The notes beneath the pieces were generated by a model. The model saw nothing but the letters and a program-made list of their open reading frames with translations, searched no databases and was not told the origin of the DNA. From Phanerodontia chrysosporium (taxonomy: Eukaryota; Basidiomycota; Agaricomycetes; Polyporales; Phanerochaetaceae), in contig MJGA01000019.1 of the NCBI GenBank assembly GCA_001910725.1, positions 248,001-312,000 of the forward strand: a stretch of DNA of 64,000 nt, written 5' to 3'. Of this stretch, positions 46,266 through 56,373 are shown one piece after another. The position numbers and the translations under genes are program-made. Every line of letters starts with the position of its first letter. The first letter of the stretch is position 1.

Positions 46266-46549
46266 CGGCACTTCTGGCTTAGGCACGCCCCGCTCCGGCG
46301 CCTGCTGACTCCGCCCCAGCGGCTAGTGCCAGGGGTCCAGTCAACTGCCCATTAGGACACTTGACCGTGGCTGCGCCTAGTGCCAGACCGCCTGATCACC
46401 TGCTCAGCGGCACTTCTGGCTTAGGCACGCCCCGCTCCGGCGCCTGCTGGCTCCGCCCCAGCGACTAGTGCCAGGGGTCCAGTCAACTGCCCATTAGGAC
46501 ACTCGACCGTGGCTGCACCTAGTGCCAGACCGCCTGATCACCTGCTCAG
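46266..46549. repeat. Tandem duplication of a 142-bp unit
   Basis: Copy 1 is 46266-46407 and copy 2 is 46408-46549, with no gap and no length difference. By eye they differ at four positions, all transitions, two of them at CpG. The unit starts CGGCACTTCTGGCTTAGGCA and is GC-rich without an open frame. Confidence 0.9.
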
Positions 46550-46821
46550 CGTTACACACTGCTGTTGTCAGCTCTGGTGGGTGTTCTGCTCCTCGGTTAT
46601 AGTCTGACATTATATATACTGTTGCACTGCAGGGGCGGCACCCCCTAATATCACCCTATATACATTTGAGCCAGCTGTAGCCTGAGAGCTGCTCTTGCCA
46701 TACTTGGCGTGCGTGAGGATGAGGCGCTCAGCGGATTATCCAGCGTGAGCGCCTGGTGGATGATCCAGAGAGCTGAGGCATTGCAGACACATCATAGTTA
46801 AAATAGCCGCTTTATGTACAA

Positions 46822-47022
46822 GGCCCTGTGGCGGAATGGATTATTGCTAGAGCTTTCGCTCTGCAGGTCGGGAGTTCAACTCTTGCTTGAAGCTTTAATT
46901 TTGCATCTGATATTCCGCTGGGCCATTTGTGTTTAGCGCCCGACTTCTCAGCGGATAATCTGCTTATGTTGAATGTACGGGGTGTGGCTAAACCGGTGAA
47001 CTGAATCTCCTCGGTTTCAGTG
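46822..47022 (+). mobile_element. tRNA-derived SINE-like module (right, plus strand)
   Basis: Starts with a tRNA-like head: TGTGGCGGAATGG (A-box-like), an anticodon-like hairpin AGAGCTTTCGCTCT and GGAGTTCAACTCT (B-box-like), ending near 46894. It then runs through an AT-rich spacer (TTTAATTTTGCAT) to the 52-bp block 46952-47003 and ends GGTTTCAGTG. The order of parts matches the left module in the opposite direction. Confidence 0.55.
46952..47003. repeat. Inverted repeat, right arm (52 bp)
   Basis: Begins CGGATAATCTGCTTATGTTG and ends AAACCGGTGAACTG; inverted partner of 46005-46056. Confidence 0.75.
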
Positions 47023-47023
47023 T

Positions 47024-47605
47024 TAGTGTTCTGGAAGACATGTAATAAGAGCATCCCTGGCGCGGACCAACTAAGGGACGAGCGTAGTTTATGGTACGTA
47101 CCTGACGGTTTGCCCGCCATTGCGCTGTGGATAGATGATTCCCCTCCACGTTCTCCGCGGCGGCAGATCCGCGAGGTCATAGTCATTGCCAGGCTTGCCT
47201 GCGGTGCTCCGTTATCGCCTATAGGCCAGGACAGATCGAGGCTTGCTCGAGATGCTATAAATGAGATACCATGAGGCTATCTGTGGTCTCTCGAGCGCGT
47301 CGCTTTCTTGCAGATGAAGAATGGAGACAAGGGGTAAGGACCGCACTTCGCCCGGACCTAAGAGCTCAGACGCGGTGTCACATCGCAGCAAACCTGGTGG
47401 GACCCCGATCACCAGCTCCCGTCGCCCCTTTGTCAGCTCTTATGCACACGATTGGCAAGCTACTCATTCTACGGCTCCGAAGTCTGAAGGGCGTAGAGGG
47501 TGGCACGTAAGTGAGAGATATATCTACTACGATTCAGGCTCGAGGAGATTGCGAAGACGGCACAGAATTTACCGAGCCATTCACACTAACCCCAGTGTAT
47601 GATGA
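47024..47605 (+). pseudogene. Coding remnant of unknown family, 3' side of the SINE-like pair
   Basis: An open plus-strand frame begins right after an acceptor-like GTGTTAG: VFWKTCNKSIPGADQLRDER, SLWYVPDGLPAIALWIDDSP, then RQIREVIVIARLACGAPL. A second frame follows from 47271 (MRLSVVSRARRFLADEEWRQ). No domain recognised, with stops and frame changes. It may belong with the block at 45234-45930, separated by the repeat cluster. Confidence 0.3.
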
Positions 47606-48084
47606 CCCAAACGTAAGTCTTCGCTCCTAATGTTTGCATGTGCACACGGAAATCTAACGATGCTGTGAGCAGTAATCTCCATTAGCTCTTGTGGAACGCT
47701 ATGTATCAATGACCTCGAGGTTGCATAGATCCCACTGCAGGGCTGCGTGTCGCTGACAGCGGTAAGCTGTGTCTGGCGCGGTTGCGAAGATGTCGCACAG
47801 GCTCAGCGTAGCTGAAGCAGGTTTGTTGGAGGGTAATTCTTCTGAAAGACAGCCCGTGCCGAAGCGGGTATTTCGCCGTGAACTGGACTGGTTCCGTACT
47901 TTCGACCAGGCCCGGCTGACACGCCGGCCGCGGCGCATCGCACGCCGGCGCTCCGGGAACCTGGGACGGAAGTCCTCGTCAGCCCCCACGGCGCCCTCCC
48001 ATCTCCCGGCCGCACCACGGCTGACAGCGCCCCGCCAGCACCCTCACCAGCACCACCAGCACCACCAAACACGAAAAGGCCCAC
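47606..48084. other. Intergenic, 0.48 kb
   Basis: Transition from the repeat-rich part to GC-rich gene space; promoter and leader of the next gene (a CACCAGCACCACCAAACACG leader just before its ATG). Confidence 0.4.
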
Positions 48085-48666
48085 ATGGACGACCCCGCGC
48101 CCGCGCCCGCAACCGGCGCACCCGCACCAGAGACGACGAGCCTCGCCGCGCTCGCGGCACACATCGCGCGCGCGCTCCCCGCGGCGCTCGAGCTCGGCCT
48201 GCAGCAGGACCTCGCGGCGGGCGTCCTGCGCGACCAGTGCGCGGAGCTCGCGGCGCGCGTGCAGCTCGCGCACGCCGACGCCGCGCTCGAGCGCGCGAAG
48301 CACGCTGCGCTCCGGGCGCGCCTCGCGCGCCTGCGGCGCGAGGGCCCGGGGTGCCAGGAGGGCCCCGCTCCTGCTGGAGGTGAGTGTGTGTGCGCATTCT
48401 GCGGGCACGCTCTCGGACAGCTCACAGGTCTGCCCAGTGGCGTCGTGCGGCACCGATGAGACGGGTGGGGAGGCGGACAAGGTGGGGCGTTCCGTTCTAC
48501 TCTACACACTTTGGCAGGAGCTGACTGGGAGGCGTCGCAGGAGAATGCCGCGAACCTGTCGCTCGTCTCCGACGGCAGCCCCATCTCTCTACGGAGCAAA
48601 CGCAAAGGCCGGGTCTTCCCCGACGACATGCGCATTGTGAAGCGCATGCGGCTCAGCCTCGAGTGA
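48085..48666 (+). CDS. Small Ala/Leu-rich helical protein, unknown
   Basis: Two exons. Exon 1 encodes MDDPAPAPATGAPAPETTSL followed by about 80 residues rich in Ala, Leu and Arg with heptad-like spacing (ALEDGL-like runs, LARLRREG), likely a coiled coil. An intron (GTGAGTGTG...TTGGCAG) leads to exon 2, which ends in a basic block SLRSKRKGRVFPDD and RIVKRMRLSLE before the stop at 48664. Very GC-rich, with strong G/C third positions. No family recognised; nuclear localisation is suggested by the basic end. Total about 145 residues. Confidence 0.6.
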
Positions 48667-48833
48667 CACTGCTCCTTCCACGCACAGCTACCATGCATAC
48701 ACATATCATTTACTTTTTTTGCTAGAACCAATTGTTACATCCATGTTACATATTCGAAGAGCATATACCCTGCGCGTGTTCCATATAGTTATATATCACA
48801 TCAATGTCCGAGTGTCTATGACTTGTTTGCGAC

Positions 48834-49520
48834 TCAAGGAGTCGGCGGCTTGATCGGACCACCCGGGTTGGTGCCCGTGGGCGGCTGGATCGGCCCACCG
48901 GGGTTGACGGGCAGCGGCGGCGACACAGCGTTCGCGTCGCTCGTCGAGACAGCGACGAGCGCCGACACGCGGCGGCCGTCGAAGTAGCCGTGGATGCCGC
49001 CCGGGAGCGTCGGCGGCTTGAGCGTCGGGTCCTGGATGACGCTGAACAAATGCAGGGTGAGCGAGGTAGACACAGGCGTGCAGAAGAGACGCGCACTTCA
49101 GGTTGAGAGAAAGCGTCACGGTGCGCGACTCGGGCACGCCAAAGACCTGGACGCCCTCGACGACGGTCGCGCTGAGGAACACGCCGACCTCGCCGGCCTA
49201 GGCGAGCGATCAGCCCACCACAAACGCAAAGAAACAGGCACAAACGCACGTCAAAGGTGTTGCTCGGGTCCTTGGGCACGCTCACGGCGCCGAGGTACGT
49301 GACGTCTGCGCCGAGCTCGAGGAACTTGTCCTGCCAGAGGCGCTGCTTGTACTGCGCGCGCGAGAGGCGTTGTCCGTTGACGACGATGCTGCTCGGGTCG
49401 GCAGCGACGAACGCGTCGAACGCGTCGTCGAACGTGCTCTCGTCCTTCGCGTTGAAGAGCGCGGTGAGCCGCTGCTCGGCCCACGCGGTGAGGGTCGGGA
49501 GGACGATGTTTGCGGCCATG
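48834..49520 (-). CDS. NTF2-like small protein (paralogue A)
   Basis: About 190 residues, probably NTF2-like/SnoaL-like fold (by similarity of pattern, not proof). Starts MAANIVLPTLTAWAEQRLTA, followed by the family core FDDAFDAFVAADPSSIVVNG, SRAQYKQRLWQDKF, VSVPKDPSNTFD, then AGEVGVFLSATVVEGVQVFG and, after a second intron, VIQDPTLKPPTLPGGIHGYF. The end is a Pro/Gly tail with two copies of NPGGPI(Q/K)PPT that the other paralogues lack. Introns: GTGCGTTTG...CGCCTAG and GTGCGCGTC...GTTCAG. A TATAAG element lies about 85 bases upstream. Function unknown; no signal peptide. Confidence 0.65.
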
Positions 49521-50507
49521 CCGTGTATGTGCTTGTACGTGGTGTAGAGGGGTGGTGCGGTAGGCGGGGGCTGGATAGGGAGTGCACCGAGAGGGCGCAG
49601 GCTCTTATACTGCAGTGCAGCGCAAGCGCCTCGTGCGGACACTAACAGCCTCTGCATATCCTCGCCCGTTACGTAGTACGTATGCACTATCTGGGAACTG
49701 CAGCGCCGGGGTCCTCCATCAGGGCTTTATGACAGCACGCCCTTGCGCGCCGCGCCCGGTCGCGACGGGCCCGCAGGGCTGTGTGCGGTGCGCGCAGGCG
49801 AGGCAGGGCCCCTCCGCGATGCGGCCAGACACCGTCCGTGGCGCGCGGCGTCGGCCGCGGGTGGCGAAACAATGGCGAGCGTGATGACTGATTCGGCGGC
49901 GCGCCCAAGCTGCGCGGTGGCGCTCTACATCTCGGAGCGCAGTGCGCCGACCGAAGGATGTAGTCTCCGCCTGTCGCGGAGTGTATTGGGGGCCCCCGGT
50001 CGCAGACGGAGGAAGCCCCGGATGCGCGCGCCTGTGGTCGCGACGGTGGGAGCAGCGGTGTGGCGGGCAAGCACGTTTGCCGAGCGTATCAGACAAACAG
50101 AGTGGATTTCGCTGTGCGGGATAGAGGCATCAGGACTGGCCCAGATACATCGCGGGAGAAGACGCATCTTCCCACGATCGCCTGTGGCCGAGAGAGCCCG
50201 GAGAGAACCTGCGATACCAGTACGGGCAGGAACTAGAGCATCAGCTATAGGGGAGCACGACAGAACCATCGCTCAGGACAATGAAGCCTCTCATGCGCCG
50301 CGCACACCCTCATTGGAGTGCACGCGCGCTACCGAACACAAGGCAGACGCCACGCACGAAGCGAACTGTGGGAGCGTGAGCATCACAACATCGTTCACTC
50401 AAGCCGGAAAGCTAAAGACATGGCGGCAATGCGACAGCGGGCAACAGCGCGGGGCAGCGCAATCATCTGTTATGCGTGACGGGGCGGGTGGGCCCTTGAT
50501 GAGTTTG
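49521..50507. other. Intergenic, 1 kb, upstream of paralogue A
   Basis: GC-rich, so long open frames occur by chance on both strands (for example + 49743-50612). None shows a motif or splice support. Contains the promoter of paralogue A. Confidence 0.35.
49604..49609 (-). promoter_or_regulatory. TATAAG core promoter element of paralogue A
   Basis: Reads TATAAG on the minus strand, about 85 bases before the ATG at 49520. The plus-strand paralogue C has the same hexamer at the same distance. Confidence 0.45.
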
Positions 50508-50945
50508 TCACCGACGGGGAAATGCTGGCGTGCAGTCTTCGTGCGGCATTTGGATCATGTTCTGTACCCGACGGAGTTCGGTGATGACCTGGAGTGGCCA
50601 GCGCGTCTTTAGCTGCAAGTGATGCGGGTGTGGGGGGCGGCGGCGGAAGGCACGCACCTTTGGACAGTCGCACCTGCGCGCCGTCTTGTGCATGTGGCTG
50701 CTGCTCGTCTTGCAGTCTTCGGCTTTGCAGTCCTTGATCTCTCCGGTGTAGTACCGGGCGTGGAAATGCTGGCGGCGGAGCGATGGGTGATATTGACGCT
50801 ATTTCAAACACTGCGAGGGTCTGCGAGGCGTAACGTCACGCGCACCTGACACCCGCGGTAGTAGTCGCCGACGCTGTGCATCGCAGGGTGAGCGCCATTA
50901 CTGTCCGCCAGAGCCAGGCTCGACGTACACCTCGTGCTCGCACAT
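50508..50945 (-). CDS. Small Cys/His-rich protein, basidiomycete orphan type
   Basis: Hidden three-exon gene of about 115 residues. Starts MCEHEVYVEPGSGG, continues GAHPAMHSVGDYYRGCQ, then after an intron (50799-50845, 47 bases) HFHARYYTGEIKDCKAEDC, HMHKTARRCDCPK, and after a second intron (50613-50657, 45 bases) TELRRVQNMIQMPHEDC before the stop at 50508. Cys and His are paired as expected for zinc binding. From memory, Agaricomycete genomes encode many small proteins beginning with Met-Cys and carrying CxxxxC and CxC pairs of this kind; their role is unknown. The frame needs one more base near 50905 (GGCGG). Both introns have clean GT...AG ends. Confidence 0.55.
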
Positions 50946-52369
50946 GGCTGCGACGGGTGCGAGTTGGAAGCAGAGGGGAATGTCTGTCGGTAGCCGTACA
51001 AGCACATACGGATATAAAACAAGAGTCGGAACGACCGCTCTGTCGCTACGCCCCGCTGGAGGCTTGGCCGTCCTGGCGTGCATCCGGGAAGGCCATCGGC
51101 GGATGGCGCGGACGAGAGCCAGCGGCAGACAAAACAGGTAATGTGGAGGCCATATCGGTCCTTTGGGGGATGCAAAGATCCCGAAGCCTGTGAAGTCCCT
51201 GGATACGGCGCCGTGCAGTGATCGGGACATGGTCTGCATGAAACTAGAATGGCCGTTACAGTGCAGTCGCCATCCAGGCTAGAGTCCCGAGTTGAGCTCC
51301 TCTGCCGACTAGCCCAAGGTTCGAGTACGGTGAGACCACGGCTCGGCAAACATGGACCCTCGGGACGAGAGCATCGATGGCGGGACTCGAAACGTTCTCC
51401 AGAGCGCAAGAGAGCAATGAATCAGACGAAGAGTGCTCAAAGGTGCCCATGAAACACGCTGACAGCGATGAGACGACGTCGCGCAGTCCCAAGTCCTCGT
51501 GGCGAGGAAACCTGACACGTAGTCGACTAGAGGCGGACAGAGGGTACGCGCCACGCAAAGCAGGTCCCCGCGCAAGGTCCGGGCGCACACGACCGGCGAC
51601 CGTTGCCGCCGGCGGGCGAGAAGGCGCAAGGGCAGGTGAGGAAGCAAGGCAGAAGGCGCAAGACAGCAGACTGTGAACGCCGAAGAGAGAAGACGCTGCC
51701 AACGATCGACCGGAACGGCGGTGGCGCGCGATACATGCGTGTAGGGTTGTGATCGTTGCTAAGTTCTAGACAAGAGCACTTGATGCTCGACGAGGGCGCG
51801 TTCGACATCGTCGTCGTCGACCACTTCGAAGGGTAATCGTGGGAAAGGGCGTAGTCGTCTCGCGACATTCGCTTACAAACGCAAGCTTTGATGGATGCTC
51901 CGTGTCGCGTACCACATCCCGTCTTGGGCCCAGATACCACCCACACGTGCATTTTCGGTTCCTGCAGCGGTGAGCGCGGAGGCATCTGGTGAGAGCACAC
52001 ACTGCCACCTCGTTACGGGCACCATCACATCGCTATCATTACGACCCCCGACCGGGGCGCAGCGCCACGGACAGTCCTGACGCGCGACACTGGCCAGTCC
52101 ATCCGCAGCGTGGGCGAGCCGCCGTGCACAACTGCGACAAAAGGCGGTCCAGCGCCCGCTGCATCCTGCGCTCGGAGGGGACGCAGACCCCGTTTAGCGT
52201 GCTGCCGCCGTGCTGTGCGTGGCTCGCGCGCCGAGATGTTTGTCACGCGGAGCCAGAATGCAGACGCAGCGAGCGTCGTCTGGGGGCGCCGAGGGCATCC
52301 GCATAAGAGGGCCCGCCTCGGCGCGGATGGGTCGTACACGCACACCACCCGACACAACCCAAGCCAGCC
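50946..52369. other. Intergenic, 1.4 kb, no supported gene
   Basis: GC-rich with many chance open frames. On the minus strand a short exon-like pair (about 51900-51960 joined to a block ending VERALVEHQVLLSRT near 51770) could be a relic, but no start or family is evident. Right end is the promoter of paralogue B, with a CATAAG element at 52302-52307. Confidence 0.35.
52302..52307 (+). promoter_or_regulatory. CATAAG element upstream of paralogue B
   Basis: A TATAAG-like hexamer 63 bases before the ATG of paralogue B, in the position of the TATA elements of A and C. Confidence 0.3.
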
Positions 52370-52952
52370 ATGAACCCCGGCCCCGTCATCCTCACGCTCA
52401 GCTCCTGGGCGCAGTCGCACCTCGAGGAGGTGCTCACCGCAAAGACGAAGAAGGACTTTGACGACGCCTTCGCCGCGTTCGTCGCGGACGGCGCGCGCAT
52501 CACCGTCAACGGGACGCAGACCTCGCGCGCGGCTTTCAGCAGGCTCCTCTGGAGCGACGAGCAGGGCGACACGTCCGGAAGCGTCGCGTTCAAGGGCACC
52601 GTCGCGGTGCCAAAGGACCCGAAGGCCATCGTCCAGGTGCGCCGCGTGCTCTGTCGGCGCAACCGGCGCGGGTGCTGACGTGTGGACTTCAGACCGGCGA
52701 GGTCGGCGTGTTCTTCCAGGCGACGCTCCACCGCGCGCCGCTGCTCTTCAGCAACATCGTCACGGCGTCGATGAACCTCGTGTGCGTGCCCTTTGCCTCG
52801 GCTGTCGCGTGTCGTGCTGACGCGAATGTGGGGTGCAGTGTCGCAGCGGAGAAGACGAAGCCCGGCGAGTCCCCGAGTTCGACGGCCGCCAGGCGACGGA
52901 CGTCAATATGATCTTTACTGATGTCCCGAGCAACGTCGGTCAGAGCGAATGA
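52370..52952 (+). CDS. NTF2-like small protein (paralogue B)
   Basis: Three exons, about 155 residues. MNPGPVILTLSSWAQSHLEE, then FDDAFAAFVADGARITVNGT, SRAAFSRLLWSDEQ, GTVAVPKDPKAIVQ, an intron (GTGCGCCGC...CTTCAG), TGEVGVFFQATLHRAPLLFS and, after a second intron (GTGTGCG...GTGCAG), VPEFDGRQATDVNMIFTDVP. The same blocks and the same intron positions as A and C show descent by duplication. The Pro/Gly tail of A is absent. No frame damage. Probably cytosolic; function unknown. Confidence 0.65.
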
Positions 52953-54290
52953 GCAGGAGGCTCATCGTTCGGATCTCATGACATTCTGTATGAATAGGAC
53001 GACTCGGACAGTCCACATATCTGCTGTATGTTATACCCAAGTCGGTTCGGGAATCATACGTTATCTTAGCCTGTGAATGATATCAGTCCATTGCAGTATG
53101 TTCACTCACGTATGGAGCGCGTGATTCTTACAAACACGATGTCTTTCTGAACCAAGTCAAGCACGGTCGACCTGCTTTTCAGCGTTTATTGTAGTCCAAA
53201 CAGGTACAAATAATCACCGTCGACGAATCGTCTCGAGCAGCTGAGCTCGTCATCCATAAGATGTATAGCCCTACTGCATGTCGAATATTTCTAGCAACAA
53301 ATTTCACAGTGGAAAATTATTTAATGAACTCTTATTTGGAACGCTCTAGTCAGAGGCTTGTCTCTTCTAGGACGTGCATGAGCCGGGCCTACGTCCGAGC
53401 GCTACTCAAGGCCTCCCAACTACAATGGCTGGTTATCGGTGAAGCCGCTCCAACCAGTGTTCAAGCTTCAAGGACTAAACGCGCACGTATACAAAGAATG
53501 GAAGCTATCATGCCGTGGCCATCGCAAGGGATGTCCCCTATCAAATGTAAACATTGCCTCTAGAAACGACGTGCACACCATCAGCAAGCTGTCATGGGTA
53601 TTGCACCTCAGAGCTTGGAGCGCAGCCTCGTTTTGCCAATTTCGACATCTTAGCTCCGTCATGGCTTGCTACGGGAATGACAGACCGCCTGATGCTAGTA
53701 ATCTCTACCGCATCCAGTGAAAGATCGCAGCACTCTGTGTGTGCAATGTTCACGGTGAAATGCCGCTACGTAAACATCTCTAGTCAACATTGGAATTTCT
53801 GATGTAGTGTGCAGCGCCCACGACCGAGACTAGGTCTTCAACGTCCAACCGCTCATGTGTATGCCAGGGGCATGCGTCAGAGCGCTGCTGCAACCCCCGA
53901 CCGGTCCGCGTCCCTCTTCTCCACAAGAATGATGCTGGAGCACGAGTACAAACCTTGACTTCCGCGAACGCGGGCGAGCCGCCTGCCGTCAAGGTTTGCG
54001 CTGGACGACTGCCGGCACCCGGTACCCCCGGAGTCGCGCCGGCTCACGACCCGCGGAACACGCTCTGCGCGCTGACATGTGCGCGGCACTTGTGCACTGC
54101 GAGCGGCGCACTAAGATACCGGCCGCGCGGAGCGGTAATGGACGGAGGGCGCGCCGCCTGCGCTGTGGGATGCAGAGCACGCGTTGGCGCCCTGCCCCCT
54201 GCACCTATAAGACCTGCCTCTCCCCCTAACGTCGGCCTCGCCAAGCACCACACCGCAGCGGCACACCAGCGACTCGAGACCAGACCAGCA
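52953..54290. other. Intergenic, 1.3 kb
   Basis: AT-richer first half without coding signal; the second half is GC-rich and contains the promoter of paralogue C. Confidence 0.35.
54205..54211 (+). promoter_or_regulatory. TATA element of paralogue C
   Basis: CTATAAG lies about 85 bases before the ATG at 54291, the same hexamer and spacing as for paralogue A. Confidence 0.5.
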
Positions 54291-54870
54291 ATGGCACAGC
54301 ACGGAGGCCCGATCATCCTTCCGCTCGCCGACTGGGCGGAGCGGCACCTCAAGGAGGTCGTCACCGCGGGCAGCAAGACGGACTTTGACGACGCCTTCGA
54401 CGCGTTCTTCGCCCCCAACGTGAGCGTCACGGTCAACGGCAAGCACATGTCGCGCGCCGCGTACCAGAAGATGCTCTGGGGCGAGGAGGACCGCGATGCG
54501 GTGGCACTGTTGCGTTCATGGGCACCGTCGCGGTCGTCAAGGACCCGAAGGACGCCGTCCCGGTGCGCTGCCAGCGCCTCTATGCGTGTACATCGGGCTG
54601 ACGTATGCTGTCTCCAGACTGGCGAGGTCGGCGTGTTCTACGAGGCCACTGTCCGGCGCCTTGGGGCTTTCTTCAGCAACAAGATCACGTCGTCGATGAA
54701 CCTGGTGTACGCCGCGTTTCCTTGCTGTCCTCGCATGTTCTAACGGGGCCGCTCAGCGTCGAACATGCGAAGCGCAAGCACGGCGAGCCTCTGAGTTCGA
54801 TGGACGTCAGGTGACCGCTGTCAACCAGGTCTTTACCGACATTCAGACTAGCGACATTCGCGAGGAGTAA
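54291..54870 (+). CDS. NTF2-like small protein (paralogue C)
   Basis: MAQHGGPIILPLADWAERHL, then FDDAFDAFFAPNVSVTVNGK, SRAAYQKMLWGEEDRD, GTVAFMGTVAVVKDPKDAVP, an intron (GTGCGCTGC...TCTCCAG), TGEVGVFYEATVRRLGAFFS, a second intron (GTGTACG...GCTCAG) and SEFDGRQVTAVNQVFTDIQT. Very close to B in order and intron sites. The frame breaks near 54496: one base (C in CGA-C-TGC) restores the segment leading to GTVAF. Stop at 54868. Confidence 0.62.
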
Positions 54871-55556
54871 GGTTCATGATATGCGTCAGAGGGTATTTGG
54901 TTCTACATACCTTCGGATCCTCGGAGCAGGCAGTGACAGACGTATGTTATGTTGAGATTATCTGACGTTATGCAACTACGACCATCTTTTGGAGCCAATC
55001 GGCGACTGGATGTGAGCGATAAGAATGGTAGCTGTAGAGAAGTAGCACTTACGGTGGCAGCTGGGGTGACCTTCGCTCTCAACGTGTGCTGGACTATGCG
55101 TCAGCAGCACGCTCCACATTAGCCGTGGTCATGACTGAACGTAGCAGCTCCATTCAAGGACGCAAGAGGTAGGGCTCAAGACTTCTGAGGTTGGAGACAG
55201 CGGCACGAGAAAGAGGCAGCTACAAAGGAGAGCTCAATAAACATCGATATATGTTTGCACTGCGACGCAATACATACATTCTCGGCTGCAGCAGCAGAAA
55301 TTATGACTTGCCTTGCATTTTACGGATCCAAAGTTACGCGCTCCGGCCTGCAGCTATCGGGCCACGCAAGGGATGACGGTGTCAGCCATCTGCCCCTGAA
55401 AGAGCGACACTCATGTACTGCAGGAGCCGCCCTCACTTCCAGGATGTCGTGACCAGCAGACGTTTGCGGTGTGGTGGACGGGTGCACAGGACCGTGCAAA
55501 CAAGAGGGGTCAAACAAGGCCAAATAAAGGCCGCGGGGCCTGGTCTCTGGCACCGC
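54871..55556. other. Intergenic, 0.7 kb
   Basis: No gene supported; 3' flank of paralogue C and sequence leading to the decayed copy. Confidence 0.35.
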
Positions 55557-55738
55557 GCAGCGCAGCCGCTAGCCTCGGGGACTTCCGCGCGGCAGTCACC
55601 GTCACCGACGGCCAGAAGGAGATGAGCCAGGTGTGCACTGTTGGTCGATGGCATCGTGCAGACTCGAGAGGTCGACCTGCGTTCTTCAAAACGAAGGAGT
55701 TTGACGAGGACATCAAGTCTTCAGTGAATATGATGTAG
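55557..55738 (+). pseudogene. Decayed NTF2-like copy (paralogue D)
   Basis: A truncated relic: AVTVTDGQKEMSQ corresponds to the VTVNG...SR block of the intact copies. An intron-like GTGTGCACT...GTGCAG at the homologous site is followed by ACTCGAGAGGTCGACCTGCG, comparable to ACTGGCGAGGTCGGCGTGTT in paralogue C, and SSVNMM matching SSMNLV. The N-terminal helix region is missing. Confidence 0.45.
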
Positions 55739-56373
55739 CTGCCCCGTAAGCACGCCCCGAAAGTCCACCGAATGTCGTTGTCTCCCAGCGTCGAGGTGAT
55801 CTGCGAGGTCGTCGGTCAGCATGGCTTTGATCCCGCCCGGCGACGAGTGTCAGCCAAGTCATGACTGAGCGCGCAACCAGCGGAAACACGTAGAGGACTA
55901 ACCCCTGCAGAGCGACGAAATACTTGCTGTGTTCGTGCCGTGAAGATGATAGCTGCTGTGGTAGAAAGCGACAGTTCAATGTATGTTCGTACTTTTGTAC
56001 CCCATATGCATTCCGTTACCGAAGGCACGAACGTCTCTTTACGGCTGTTATTGGCGTTAGGTGGGTGTATGTATACGCGACACCCGACGGGCGTTGGTGA
56101 TCATTGCCCAGCACCATATAAAGAAAGGCATGGAGAGATTACCTGCAGTCAACTAGGCACAGAGCGATTGCGAACGCAAGTACGTAAAACATGACAATAC
56201 CACGGTGCCTCCGAACTGAACAACGGAGAGCAGTCCCTGTCTATCATGCCCGCTACAGCGATTCACGAAGCAACTACCGTATCGTCAGCTACGCAATCGG
56301 CTACCACATTCGACACGTACCTCTGATGCTAACTTCTCTACCCCCTTCAACTTCTTACACTCTTCGACGGCAT
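55739..56373. other. Intergenic, 0.63 kb
   Basis: No gene supported; lies between the decayed copy and the 3' end of the glycosyltransferase gene. Confidence 0.35.

Noticed and set aside
45985..47022. Simple MITE with an 8-bp target duplication
   Set aside because: The 8-mers outside the arms (TAAGGTTT and TTAGTGTT) match at only five positions, and the matched tRNA-like heads on both arms fit SINE-like modules at least as well.
49743..50612. Plus-strand open frame of 289 codons
   Set aside because: GC-rich sequence gives long chance frames; no motif and no splice pattern. Its last part overlaps the better supported minus-strand Cys/His gene.
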